From NCBI GenBank assembly GCA_045661205.1, contig JAZRFE010000048.1, forward strand, positions 1 through 20,919: a stretch of 20,919 nucleotides of DNA. The letters run 5' to 3'. The notes under the pieces were generated by a model that had not been told where the DNA came from, ran no database searches, and worked only from the letters and a program-made list of their open reading frames with translations. This stretch comes from HGM04593 sp045661205 (lineage in GTDB: Bacteria > Bacteroidota > Bacteroidia > Bacteroidales > Bacteroidaceae). A program made the position numbers and the translations under genes. Below, one piece after another: positions 1 to 6,414 of the stretch. Within the stretch, counting starts at the first letter, position 1, and each line of letters starts with the position of its first letter.

Positions 1-57
<57 letters not shown>

Positions 58-67
58 GTTGAAAAAG

Positions 68-140
68 AGCGGAAGACGGGGCTCAAACCCGCGACCCTCA
101 GCTTGGAAGGCTAATGCTCTATCAACTGAGCTACTTCCGC
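68..140 (-). tRNA. tRNA-Gly (TCC anticodon)
   Basis: This is a complete 73-base cloverleaf on the minus strand. The acceptor GCGGAAG (140-134) pairs with CTTCCGC (75-69), with a T discriminator at 68. The anticodon stem TTAGC/GCTGA holds loop CTTCCAA, so the anticodon is TCC. The 3' CCA is not encoded. It lies 10 bases from the Thr(GGT) gene and must be co-transcribed with it. Confidence 0.96.
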
Positions 141-235
141 AAAACGTTTGCACAAAAAGTATGCAAACGAACTTTGACACCATCCCTAACAAGGAAAACA
201 TCATTGCCGGTTTGCATTCTCTTTTTCAACTGCTG

Positions 236-318
236 TGGGCAAAGATGGATTCGAACCACCGAAGGCGTAAGCCAGCAGATTTACAGTCTGCCCCATTTGG
301 CCACTCTGGTATTTGCCC
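236..318 (-). tRNA. tRNA-Tyr (GTA anticodon)
   Basis: This is an 83-base class II tRNA on the minus strand. The acceptor GGGCAAA (318-312) pairs with TTTGCCC (243-237), and the discriminator is A at 236. The anticodon stem CAGA/TCTG carries loop CTGTAAA (anticodon GTA), and a long variable arm follows, as expected for bacterial tRNA-Tyr. CCA is not encoded. It is the second tRNA of the cluster. Confidence 0.96.
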
Positions 319-381
319 TGATTCACTATTTCAGAAAACGCATTTGCGATCGCTTAAGAAAAACCACCGATTTCAATTTCG

Positions 382-455
382 AGCCTCTTGTCGGATTCGA
401 ACCAACGACCCCGAGATTACAAATCACGTGCTCTGGCCAACTGAGCTAAAGAGGC
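382..455 (-). tRNA. tRNA-Thr (TGT anticodon)
   Basis: This is a 74-base tRNA on the minus strand. The acceptor GCCTCTT (455-449) pairs with AAGAGGC (389-383), with a T discriminator at 382. The anticodon loop TTTGTAA gives TGT. The anticodon stem CGTGA/TCTCG has a T-T mismatch at the 29-41 pair, but all other stems are sound, so I take it as functional. It is the first gene of the cluster, about 40 bases downstream of a good promoter. Confidence 0.94.
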
Positions 456-499
456 GTCGAAATTTTCATCAGGCATTAGTTGCTTGCCTTAAGCGATTG

Positions 500-529
500 C
501 AAATGTACTGCTTTTTTTTAAACTACAAA
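500..529 (-). promoter_or_regulatory. Promoter of the tRNA-Thr-Tyr-Gly-Thr cluster
   Basis: On the minus strand, TTTG (529-526) is followed after 18 bases by TACATTTG (507-500). This fits the Bacteroidetes primary sigma factor pattern TTTG-N19-TAnnTTTG with one base less spacing. The predicted start near 493 would give a 5' leader of about 38 bases before the first tRNA. The elements are seen in sequence; activity is inferred. Confidence 0.7.
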
Positions 530-557
530 AACTTTTGCGAGTTTTTTTTCGTTTTTT

Positions 558-857
558 CTATTTTTCTCTCGATTTATCCTTATTTCTCTCGATTTTTGCC
601 TTCAAAGCGTCGATACAATCGAGCAAAGCGTCCTCAAACTTATCACTTACCTTCGACACAAACATCTCGACTCCGGCGCCCGACAAGTCCAAACTCACCT
701 CCTTATTCATAGAAGTTTCGGGTTTGATAAGTTTCATTGTAACCTCGAGCGATGTTGCTCCCTCGAATAATTTTTCAAGTTTTGAAACTTTTTTCTCTAC
801 AAACTCTTGCAACTGCTGCGATGCATCAAAGTGTACTGCATGAATTCTTGTTATCAT
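558..857 (-). CDS. hpf: Ribosome hibernation promoting factor (HPF/RaiA family, short form)
   Basis: This 99-residue protein belongs to the short HPF/YfiA family, which binds the 30S decoding region and silences or dimerises ribosomes in stationary phase. The length matches short HPF (about 95-110), so the long-HPF C-terminal dimerisation domain is absent. The N-terminal part reads as the usual beta-alpha-beta fold (HAVHFDASQQLQEFVEKKVSKLEKLF), followed by a basic C-terminal tail. It is the third gene in the order rpsU - tyrosine recombinase - hpf, 23 bases after the recombinase. Unusually for Bacteroidota, a perfect AGGAGG site lies 7 bases before the ATG. A neighbouring plus-strand frame is a shadow. 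The family call is firm; the physiological role is inferred from the family. Confidence 0.92.
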   Translation of the reverse strand: MITRIHAVHFDASQQLQEFVEKKVSKLEKLFEGATSLEVTMKLIKPETSMNKEVSLDLSGAGVEMFVSKVSDKFEDALLDCIDALKAKIERNKDKSREK

Positions 858-863
858 AATATA

Positions 864-870
864 TCCTCCT
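864..870 (-). promoter_or_regulatory. Strong Shine-Dalgarno site of hpf
   Basis: AGGAGG (870-865) lies 7 bases upstream of the hpf ATG. Bacteroidota 16S rRNA has its anti-Shine-Dalgarno end sequestered on the ribosome and most genes lack such sites, so a full-length match is notable here. Confidence 0.7.
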
Positions 871-880
871 ATAATTTAGT

Positions 881-1762
881 TTAGGCTCTTGGATGAGCCT
901 TTTTATATACTCTTTTCAATTCTTCAAATGTCACATGGGTATAAACTTCGGTTGTCGCCAGCTTTTCATGTCCGAGCAATTCTTTTACAACACCAAGTTC
1001 AGCATCATTGTTCAGCATTGCCGTTGCAAAAGTGTGGCGCAACGTGTGCGGGCCCTTTCTTTTTATAGAGGTAACGCGCGATAGATACTCGCGTACCATA
1101 TTATATACTTGCGACGACGAGATTCTTTTTCCACGATTTGAAACAAAAAAAGCCTCTTCGCCGACAGACACAACATTCGAGCGCAATGCCAGATACTCCA
1201 TAAAAGCACTTTTCAACCCGGCACCAAAGGGTACAATTCGCTCTTTTTGACGTTTTCCGCACACCTTCACCTGATTTTCACAAAAATCAACATCCGCAAC
1301 ATTCAACCCACACAACTCCGAAAGACGCAAACCCAACTCGTAAAAGGCCGAAATTATCATCTTATTTCTCACCGTAAGAAAATCTTCTCCTTGAAAAGCC
1401 GTCTCACAAAGCTCTTCCATCTCCTCTTCCTTTACAAAGAAGGGCAGGAGTTTGCGTTTTTTGGGAGCTCGCACCCCATCCACAGGATTGGCGGTTATAC
1501 GTCCCGAGAATTTCATATATGAAAAAAAGGCGCGCAAAGAGCTCAGTTTTCTACAAACGGAACTCACAGCACAACCTTTATCCATCAAATCAGAGACCCA
1601 GCAACGCACCATATCAGTGTCGCTATCGAGCAACCGCAATGTATCATCCATACTTGCAAGATACTCGGCATACAGCCTGAGGTCTGTCTCATAAGCTTTT
1701 AGCGTATGAGGCGAACAGCCGCGCTCCACTCTCAGATATGTCACAAATGCCTCTATAAACAT
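881..1762 (-). CDS. xerC: Tyrosine recombinase, XerC/XerD-like
   Basis: This 293-residue site-specific recombinase has the N-terminal SAM-like core-binding domain (about 1-95, opening FIEAFVTYLRVERGCSPHTLKAYETDL as in Xer proteins). The catalytic domain has all expected residues: R146 in GLRLSEL, K170, H239 and R242 in PHTLRHTFA, H265 in LGHEKL and the nucleophile Y274 in TEVYTHV. Full length and a conserved location between rpsU and hpf argue for a housekeeping Xer protein (chromosome dimer resolution at dif) rather than a mobile-element integrase. Bacteroidales often carry several Xer paralogs, so the C versus D label is uncertain. A 15-bp perfect hairpin ends one base before its ATG and probably limits its expression. 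The start is supported by family alignment of the first residues. Confidence 0.88.
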   Translation of the reverse strand: MFIEAFVTYLRVERGCSPHTLKAYETDLRLYAEYLASMDDTLRLLDSDTDMVRCWVSDLMDKGCAVSSVCRKLSSLRAFFSYMKFSGRITANPVDGVRAPKKRKLLPFFVKEEEMEELCETAFQGEDFLTVRNKMIISAFYELGLRLSELCGLNVADVDFCENQVKVCGKRQKERIVPFGAGLKSAFMEYLALRSNVVSVGEEAFFVSNRGKRISSSQVYNMVREYLSRVTSIKRKGPHTLRHTFATAMLNNDAELGVVKELLGHEKLATTEVYTHVTFEELKRVYKKAHPRA

Positions 1763-1763
1763 A

Positions 1764-1798
1764 ATTCGTTGCTGAAAGAAATACTTTCAGCAACGAAT
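1764..1798 (-). promoter_or_regulatory. 15-bp perfect hairpin abutting the recombinase start codon
   Basis: Arms 1764-1778 and 1784-1798 are fully complementary around loop 1779-1783. The hairpin lies between the rpsU stop (1841) and the recombinase ATG (1762-1760), with a single base separating it from the ATG. No T-run follows, so it is a weak candidate for a classic terminator. It could stop or stabilise the rpsU message, or hide the ribosome landing site of the recombinase. Confidence 0.75.
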
Positions 1799-1840
1799 AT
1801 ATAGCTTATTAATTAAAAATGCAAGAAAAAATCAAAGATT

Positions 1841-2032
1841 TTATTCTTCTGCATCACGCATGCGCTGTACATAAACAGCGTGCTCTCTCTGAAGTCTTTT
1901 AACTACAGAAGGTTTGTCAAACTGCTGACGGGCGCGCAACTCTTTTACAACACCGGTCTTTTCAAATTTTCTCTTGAATTTTTTGAGAGCTTTCTCTATG
2001 TTCTCTCCTTCTTTAACAGGTACAACTATCAT
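1841..2032 (-). CDS. rpsU: 30S ribosomal protein bS21
   Basis: This 63-residue basic protein matches bS21 over its full length (MIVVPVKEGENIEKALKKFKRKFEK...). S21 sits on the 30S platform near the 3' end of 16S rRNA. In Bacteroidota it helps hold the anti-Shine-Dalgarno sequence out of use together with bS6 and bS18 (established knowledge). The message has its own promoter at 2112-2082 and a leader of about 43 bases. AGGA lies only two bases before the ATG, too close for normal Shine-Dalgarno pairing. The gene is followed by the hairpin at 1764-1798 and the Xer-like recombinase, an order shared with other Bacteroidales. Confidence 0.97.
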   Translation of the reverse strand: MIVVPVKEGENIEKALKKFKRKFEKTGVVKELRARQQFDKPSVVKRLQREHAVYVQRMRDAEE

Positions 2033-2081
2033 TTCCTATTATATTATTAAATTTATATTATCTTCTATGCGAAATGCGACG

Positions 2082-2112
2082 CAAAAATACTCACAAAATT
2101 CCTATCTGCAAA
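2082..2112 (-). promoter_or_regulatory. Promoter of rpsU
   Basis: On the minus strand, TTTG (2112-2109) and TATTTTTG (2089-2082) are separated by exactly 19 bases, an exact match to the Bacteroidetes consensus TTTG-N19-TAnnTTTG. The predicted start is near 2075. Confidence 0.75.
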
Positions 2113-2123
2113 ACTTTTACGAC

Positions 2124-2172
2124 TATTTTTCAAAAAAAAGTACAGAGAACCACCAAAAGCAGCTCTCCGTAC
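2124..2172 (-). terminator. Intrinsic terminator after malate dehydrogenase
   Basis: Read on the minus strand, stem arms 2172-2164 and 2148-2140 (9 pairs with one G-T) are followed at once by eight T residues (2139-2132). It begins 28 bases after the mdh stop and lies just ahead of the rpsU promoter, separating the two units. Confidence 0.85.
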
Positions 2173-2199
2173 CATTATTTATTAACCTAAATCGCCTTA

Positions 2200-3192
2200 T
2201 TAGAGGTTGGGGTTGATGCTGTTCCACTCTGAAACTGCGGGAACGATGTTCAATGTAACAAGCTCGTCACGCATTTTGCAGAGGTGCTCGTAGCTTGCAT
2301 CCAACTTCGCAATCTCCTCGGGAGTACCTACGGGCATTTTGTATGAGCAACCGTTTGCATCGAGAACAGTATCCATAGCCATCATGATGTGGTTGTACTT
2401 CTCGTTTGAAACGTATGTACCTGCGGGGTAACGGAACTTCTCACCACCCATAACCGAACGAATCATCTCAACTGAGAGATATGAGGGGCTCTGGAATGAA
2501 GAACGGCCGCGGAGCTTGATGATAGCTGCACCACCCTGAGTAACATCTTTCTTCATCTGCTCCCACTCCTCTTCGGGGAACTCTGCTGTACCGATAATAT
2601 CTGTCAAAGGTTTGCCGGCAATCTTAACAGCACTGCCGAATACAGCCATCTGCTCGCCGTGGCCACCGTATGTAGCGCAACCTGTAACCTCGTTCTGCAT
2701 TACACCGAACTTCTTAGCCAATGCGCTCTGCAAACGTGTAGAGTCGAGACCTGCAAGTGTTGTCACCTGACCGGGTTTCAAACCTGAGTAGAGCAATGTA
2801 ACCAAACCTGTCAAGTCGGCAGGGTTGAAGATGATTACAACGTGCTTAACATCGGGGCAATATGTCTTGATGTTTTTACCGAGCTCCTCAGCAATTTTAC
2901 AGTTACCTGCAAGAAGATCCTCGCGAGTCATACCCTCCTTACGGGGAGCACCACCTGAAGAGATAATATATTTTGCATCTTTAAAAGCCTCGGCAACATC
3001 TGTTGTTGCTGTAATATTCACTTCGTCGAAACCGCTCTGACGCATCTCCTCGGCAACACCCTCGGGAGAGAATACATCATAAAGACAAAGGTTGGTTGTC
3101 AAGCCCATCATCAAAGCCGACTGAGCCATATTTGAACCAATCATTCCGGCAGCGCCGACAATCACCAATTTTTCGTTTGTTAAATACTGCAT
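2200..3192 (-). CDS. mdh: Malate dehydrogenase (NAD-dependent)
   Basis: This 330-residue protein of the lactate/malate dehydrogenase family oxidises malate to oxaloacetate with NAD. In anaerobic Bacteroidales it usually runs in reverse in the fumarate/succinate branch. The Rossmann motif GAAGMIGSN is at 13-21, and D39 at the end of strand beta-2 favours NAD over NADP. R84 and R90 in APRKEGMTREDL are the malate-type substrate arginines (lactate enzymes have Q at the first). D150 and R153 in LAGLDSTRL and the catalytic H178 in GGHGEQ complete the active site. The SNPVD-like loop reads FNPAD, as in the longer Bacteroides-type family members. It is a single-gene unit with its own -7 box and terminator. 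Other LDH/MDH-family oxidoreductases cannot be excluded, but the arginine pattern supports malate. Confidence 0.9.
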   Translation of the reverse strand: MQYLTNEKLVIVGAAGMIGSNMAQSALMMGLTTNLCLYDVFSPEGVAEEMRQSGFDEVNITATTDVAEAFKDAKYIISSGGAPRKEGMTREDLLAGNCKIAEELGKNIKTYCPDVKHVVIIFNPADLTGLVTLLYSGLKPGQVTTLAGLDSTRLQSALAKKFGVMQNEVTGCATYGGHGEQMAVFGSAVKIAGKPLTDIIGTAEFPEEEWEQMKKDVTQGGAAIIKLRGRSSFQSPSYLSVEMIRSVMGGEKFRYPAGTYVSNEKYNHIMMAMDTVLDANGCSYKMPVGTPEEIAKLDASYEHLCKMRDELVTLNIVPAVSEWNSINPNL

Positions 3193-3237
3193 AATATTCT
3201 ATATTATTAAAAGGTTGAAAAATTCTTTCATCGTTTG

Positions 3238-3245
3238 CAAAGTTA
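3238..3245 (-). promoter_or_regulatory. Probable -7 box of mdh
   Basis: TAACTTTG on the minus strand (3245-3238) matches TAnnTTTG. It is 45 bases upstream of the mdh ATG. I see no good TTTG at the -33 position, so only the proximal box is supported. Confidence 0.5.
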
Positions 3246-3296
3246 ATAATATTCCTCTAAATGAGACACATTATTAACAATGTTTTATTAAAAGGC

Positions 3297-4523
3297 TTAA
3301 AGCAATTTCAAAGCCTTCAGCAACTTCGGCGTAGCACCGCTGTTACCTGCAACATATTTCCCTGCCGCATCACCGGCCTTTTTGAGAGCAGCACTGTCGG
3401 AAGTGAAAATATCCATCATGCGTTCAAATTCTTCGTAACTCGAAATCTCGAGACCTCCGCCACACTCTTTGAGCATTGCCGCTTCTTGAAATTTCTTGTT
3501 ATTAGGACCAAAGAATACAGGCATTGCATAGACTGCCGCTTCGAGCAGATTGTGCACGCCCACTCCAAAGCCGCCACCCACATAGGCCACCTCTCCATAT
3601 CTATATATCGAGGAGAGCAAGCCAAAACAGTCAATCAGCAGGCAGTCAGCACCTTTGACATCGTCCATCGAAGCCTGTGTATAACGCACACACGTGCCTT
3701 TAAACTTGCTCTGAATATCAGCGAGTCGGCCCTGGGTCACCTCGTGCGAAGCTATTATCAATTTCCATTCGCCACGATGCTCATTGAAGTAACGCAGGAA
3801 TATATCCTCGTCGGGGCCCCATGAACTACCGGCAACAAAAACCCTGTTGCCATGAGCAAAAGCCTCGACAAGTGCCAACTGTTTCGCATCCGAGGCTATC
3901 TTCACCACTCTATCGAAACGAGTATCGCCAATGACTGTAACATTATTAACACCAATGCCCGCAAGCAACTCTTTGGACTTTTTGTTCTGCACAAAGAGAT
4001 GATTGAAACAGCGCAATGTCTTGCGATATCCCCAATCGAATTTCTTGAAGAATGTCTGGTTCTCACGGAAGATTGACGACACGCTGTATACCGGGATATT
4101 CCTGCGTTTCAACCCGCGCAGGAAATTAGGCCAGAATTCATACTTTATAAAGAATGCCTTCTGAGGTTTTACCATATCCAGAAAACGCGCAACGTTGCGA
4201 CGAGTATCAAACGGCAGGTAGCAGATTATATCCGCCCCCTGATATTTTTTTGCAGACTCGTAGCCCGAAGGCGAGAAAAATGTCAGCACCACTCGGTATT
4301 CGGGGTGTGTCTCGCGCAAACGCTCGATAACAGGACGTCCCTGCTCGAACTCGCCCAGCGACGAGGCGTGGAACCAAAAATATTTCACTCCGTCACATAG
4401 ACGCTCGGCAAGCATAGGGAAAACCTTCTTATGCCCCGCAATCATCAGTTTGGCCTTGCGATGTCCGCATAGAGCAGCCAATTTTATGCCGGCTATATAT
4501 AAATATATAAGTATGCTATACAT
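3297..4523 (-). CDS. waaA: 3-deoxy-D-manno-octulosonic acid (Kdo) transferase
   Basis: This 408-residue protein is a GT-B fold glycosyltransferase of family GT30. It moves Kdo from CMP-Kdo to the lipid A precursor on the inner face of the cytoplasmic membrane, the first inner-core step of lipopolysaccharide. A short hydrophobic N-terminal anchor (about 1-19) is followed by HASSLGEFEQ (52-61), which carries the catalytic Glu at position 58. Then come the FIKYEFWPN motif and the C-terminal nucleotide-binding signature YVGGGFGVGVHNLLEAA. The length fits the family. It lies 72 bases after gltX on the same strand and may be read from the gltX promoter. I saw no promoter of its own. Confidence 0.93.
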   Translation of the reverse strand: MYSILIYLYIAGIKLAALCGHRKAKLMIAGHKKVFPMLAERLCDGVKYFWFHASSLGEFEQGRPVIERLRETHPEYRVVLTFFSPSGYESAKKYQGADIICYLPFDTRRNVARFLDMVKPQKAFFIKYEFWPNFLRGLKRRNIPVYSVSSIFRENQTFFKKFDWGYRKTLRCFNHLFVQNKKSKELLAGIGVNNVTVIGDTRFDRVVKIASDAKQLALVEAFAHGNRVFVAGSSWGPDEDIFLRYFNEHRGEWKLIIASHEVTQGRLADIQSKFKGTCVRYTQASMDDVKGADCLLIDCFGLLSSIYRYGEVAYVGGGFGVGVHNLLEAAVYAMPVFFGPNNKKFQEAAMLKECGGGLEISSYEEFERMMDIFTSDSAALKKAGDAAGKYVAGNSGATPKLLKALKLL

Positions 4524-4565
4524 CGTTCAAAAGATGTTTTAACTACATTCAATTCCTTAACTCAC

Positions 4566-4583
4566 CCCTGCCAAGAGGCAGGG
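4566..4583 (-). other. Short hairpin between gltX and waaA
   Basis: CCCTGCC and GGCAGGG (4566-4572 and 4577-4583) form a 7-bp GC-rich stem with an AAGA loop (TCTT in the minus-strand transcript), 12 bases past the gltX stop. No T-run follows in either direction. It may be a weak terminator or a 3'-end stabiliser within the gltX-waaA message. Confidence 0.5.
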
Positions 4584-4595
4584 AGAAGAGTGCCC

Positions 4596-6113
4596 CTATC
4601 CGAGCACCTCTATCGCTTTGCGCATGCGTGCAAGAGTCTCTTTCTTGCCCAGAATACCCGAAATATCGAACATCTGTGGGCCCTTACCCTCGCCAACGAG
4701 TGTCAGACGGAAGGCATTCATTATCTCGCCAAGCGAGTAACCCTTGCTCTCTATCCACTCTTTCACACGCGTCTCCTGATTCTCTATCGAGAAGTCTTCG
4801 AGCGACTCAAGCAGAGTAGCAAGTTCGCCCATCTTTGCGGCAGAGTCCTCTTTCCAACGTTTTTTCACCGTCTTTTCGTCGTACGACTCGGGAGCAATGA
4901 AATAGAAGCTAGACGCCTCCCAAAGCTCATGAACAAAGTTCACGCGCCCCTTCATCAGCGAAACAATCTTTGTGAGTGTCGCCATATCCACCGCAACGCC
5001 ATGAGACTCAACGACGGGAGCAAAGAGAGCCGCAATATCGGCATCATCCTTCTTTATAATATATTCGTGGTTGAACCACATCATTTTCTTATAATCGAAA
5101 CGTGCACCGGCCTTGCTGCAATGCGTAAGGTCGAACTTCTGCACCAACTCGTCGAGACTCATCAGTTCTACATCGTCGCCGGGATTCCATCCGAGCAGAG
5201 CGAGGAAGTTTATAACAGCCTCGGGAAGATAGTCGGCCTCGCGGTAACCCGAAGATATGGCACCTGTTACGGGATCTTTCCACTCGAGAGGGAATACAGG
5301 GAAGCCCAAACGGTCACCGTCGCGTTTGCTCAATTTTCCGTTCCCCTCGGGTTTAAGCAGCAGAGAAAGGTGGGCAAAGGCAGGCATGGTATCCTCCCAG
5401 CCGAACGCTCTGTAAAGCAGCACGTGAAGAGGTGCCGAAGGCAACCACTCCTCGCCACGAATGACGTGAGAAACCTCCATCAAGTGGTCATCGACAATGT
5501 TTGCAAGGTGATATGTGGGAAGTTCGTCTGCCGACTTATAGAGCACCTTATCGTCGAGAATAGACGAATCGATTGTTACCGCGCCGCGAATGATGTCGTT
5601 CACCACAACCTTCTCGCCCGGCTCTATCTTGAAACGGACAACATACTTATGGCCATTCTCGATGAGCTGTTGCACCTCGTCGGCAGGCATCGAGAGAGAG
5701 TTGCGCATCATCATACGCGTAGACGCGTCGTATTGGAAGTTCTCAATCTCGGCACGTTTGCTGTCAAGTTCCTCGGGGGTGTCGAAGGCGATATACGCCT
5801 TACCGCTGTCGAGCAATATTTTTACATATTTTTTATAAATCTCTCGTCTTTCGGACTGTCTGTAAGGGCCATACTCGCCGCCAAAGGAGACACCCTCGTC
5901 AAACTTTATGCCGAGCCATCTGAAGGATTCGAGTATATACTCTTCGGCACCCTCGACAAAGCGATTGGAGTCGGTATCTTCGAGACGGAAGATAAAATCT
6001 CCACCATGCTGTTTGGCAAACAGATAATTATACAACGCAGTTCTCACACCGCCAATGTGAAGCGGTCCGGTGGGGCTGGGTGCAAAGCGCACTCTTACTC
6101 TACGGTTGTTCAT
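4596..6113 (-). CDS. gltX: Glutamate--tRNA ligase
   Basis: This 505-residue class I aminoacyl-tRNA synthetase charges tRNA-Glu. The HIGG signature is at 19-22 inside FAPSPTGPLHIGG, and the KMSKS-type loop appears as KLSKR at 260-264. The C-terminal anticodon-binding helical region follows and the length is typical for GluRS. GlnRS is excluded by the FAPSPTG/HIGG form. Its start fits the family N-terminus (RVRVRFAPSPTG). The promoter at 6290-6260 leaves a long leader of about 140 bases. A long plus-strand open frame runs antisense to the whole gene and is a shadow of its codon bias. Confidence 0.97.
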   Translation of the reverse strand: MNNRRVRVRFAPSPTGPLHIGGVRTALYNYLFAKQHGGDFIFRLEDTDSNRFVEGAEEYILESFRWLGIKFDEGVSFGGEYGPYRQSERREIYKKYVKILLDSGKAYIAFDTPEELDSKRAEIENFQYDASTRMMMRNSLSMPADEVQQLIENGHKYVVRFKIEPGEKVVVNDIIRGAVTIDSSILDDKVLYKSADELPTYHLANIVDDHLMEVSHVIRGEEWLPSAPLHVLLYRAFGWEDTMPAFAHLSLLLKPEGNGKLSKRDGDRLGFPVFPLEWKDPVTGAISSGYREADYLPEAVINFLALLGWNPGDDVELMSLDELVQKFDLTHCSKAGARFDYKKMMWFNHEYIIKKDDADIAALFAPVVESHGVAVDMATLTKIVSLMKGRVNFVHELWEASSFYFIAPESYDEKTVKKRWKEDSAAKMGELATLLESLEDFSIENQETRVKEWIESKGYSLGEIMNAFRLTLVGEGKGPQMFDISGILGKKETLARMRKAIEVLG

Positions 6114-6414
6114 AAACTATGTACGAATTTTTATATTAACATATATGTTCTCGAGCCGTCACTCATCGTTTTTCCATTCATCGGTAAGGGAAACGATTTT
6201 AACTGTCGGCGACCTTCAAGCAGTCAAAAACCGAACAAAATAACAGCACAAATCCGAAACAAAGGTACAAAAGTTTTTAAAAACAACAAAAAACCGACAT
6301 GTTTTACAGCATCCTTATACTATTTATATATTTTTTTTGTACTTTCGGAGGTTGAAAAAAAAGAATCGACACATACAAATTCTCATCACATCAAAAAAAA
6401 CAAGGAGACAAGAT
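6114..6414. other. Divergent intergenic region between gltX and the HD-domain gene
   Basis: This 301-base stretch holds the gltX promoter (6290-6260) and its leader. The leader includes a possible hairpin with arms 6164-6174 and 6188-6197 (10 pairs, one bulged T, 12-base loop). On the plus strand a near match TACTTTCG (6340-6347) could be the -7 box for the HD gene, but it has no -33 partner. I see no gene in it. Confidence 0.5.
6260..6290 (-). promoter_or_regulatory. Promoter of gltX
   Basis: On the minus strand, TTTG (6290-6287) is followed after exactly 19 bases by TACCTTTG (6267-6260), a full match to the Bacteroidetes consensus. The predicted start near 6253 gives a leader of about 140 bases. 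Confidence 0.75.

Noticed and set aside
59..712. Plus-strand open frames across the tRNA cluster
   Set aside because: They read through four clear tRNA genes and part of hpf in antisense and contain the typical false peptides made by antisense tRNA sequence.
6337..6414. Upstream TTG start for the HD-domain protein
   Set aside because: The added 26 residues are basic and unlike the family, while ATG 6415 has AAGGAG at good distance and places the signal-anchor at the N-terminus.
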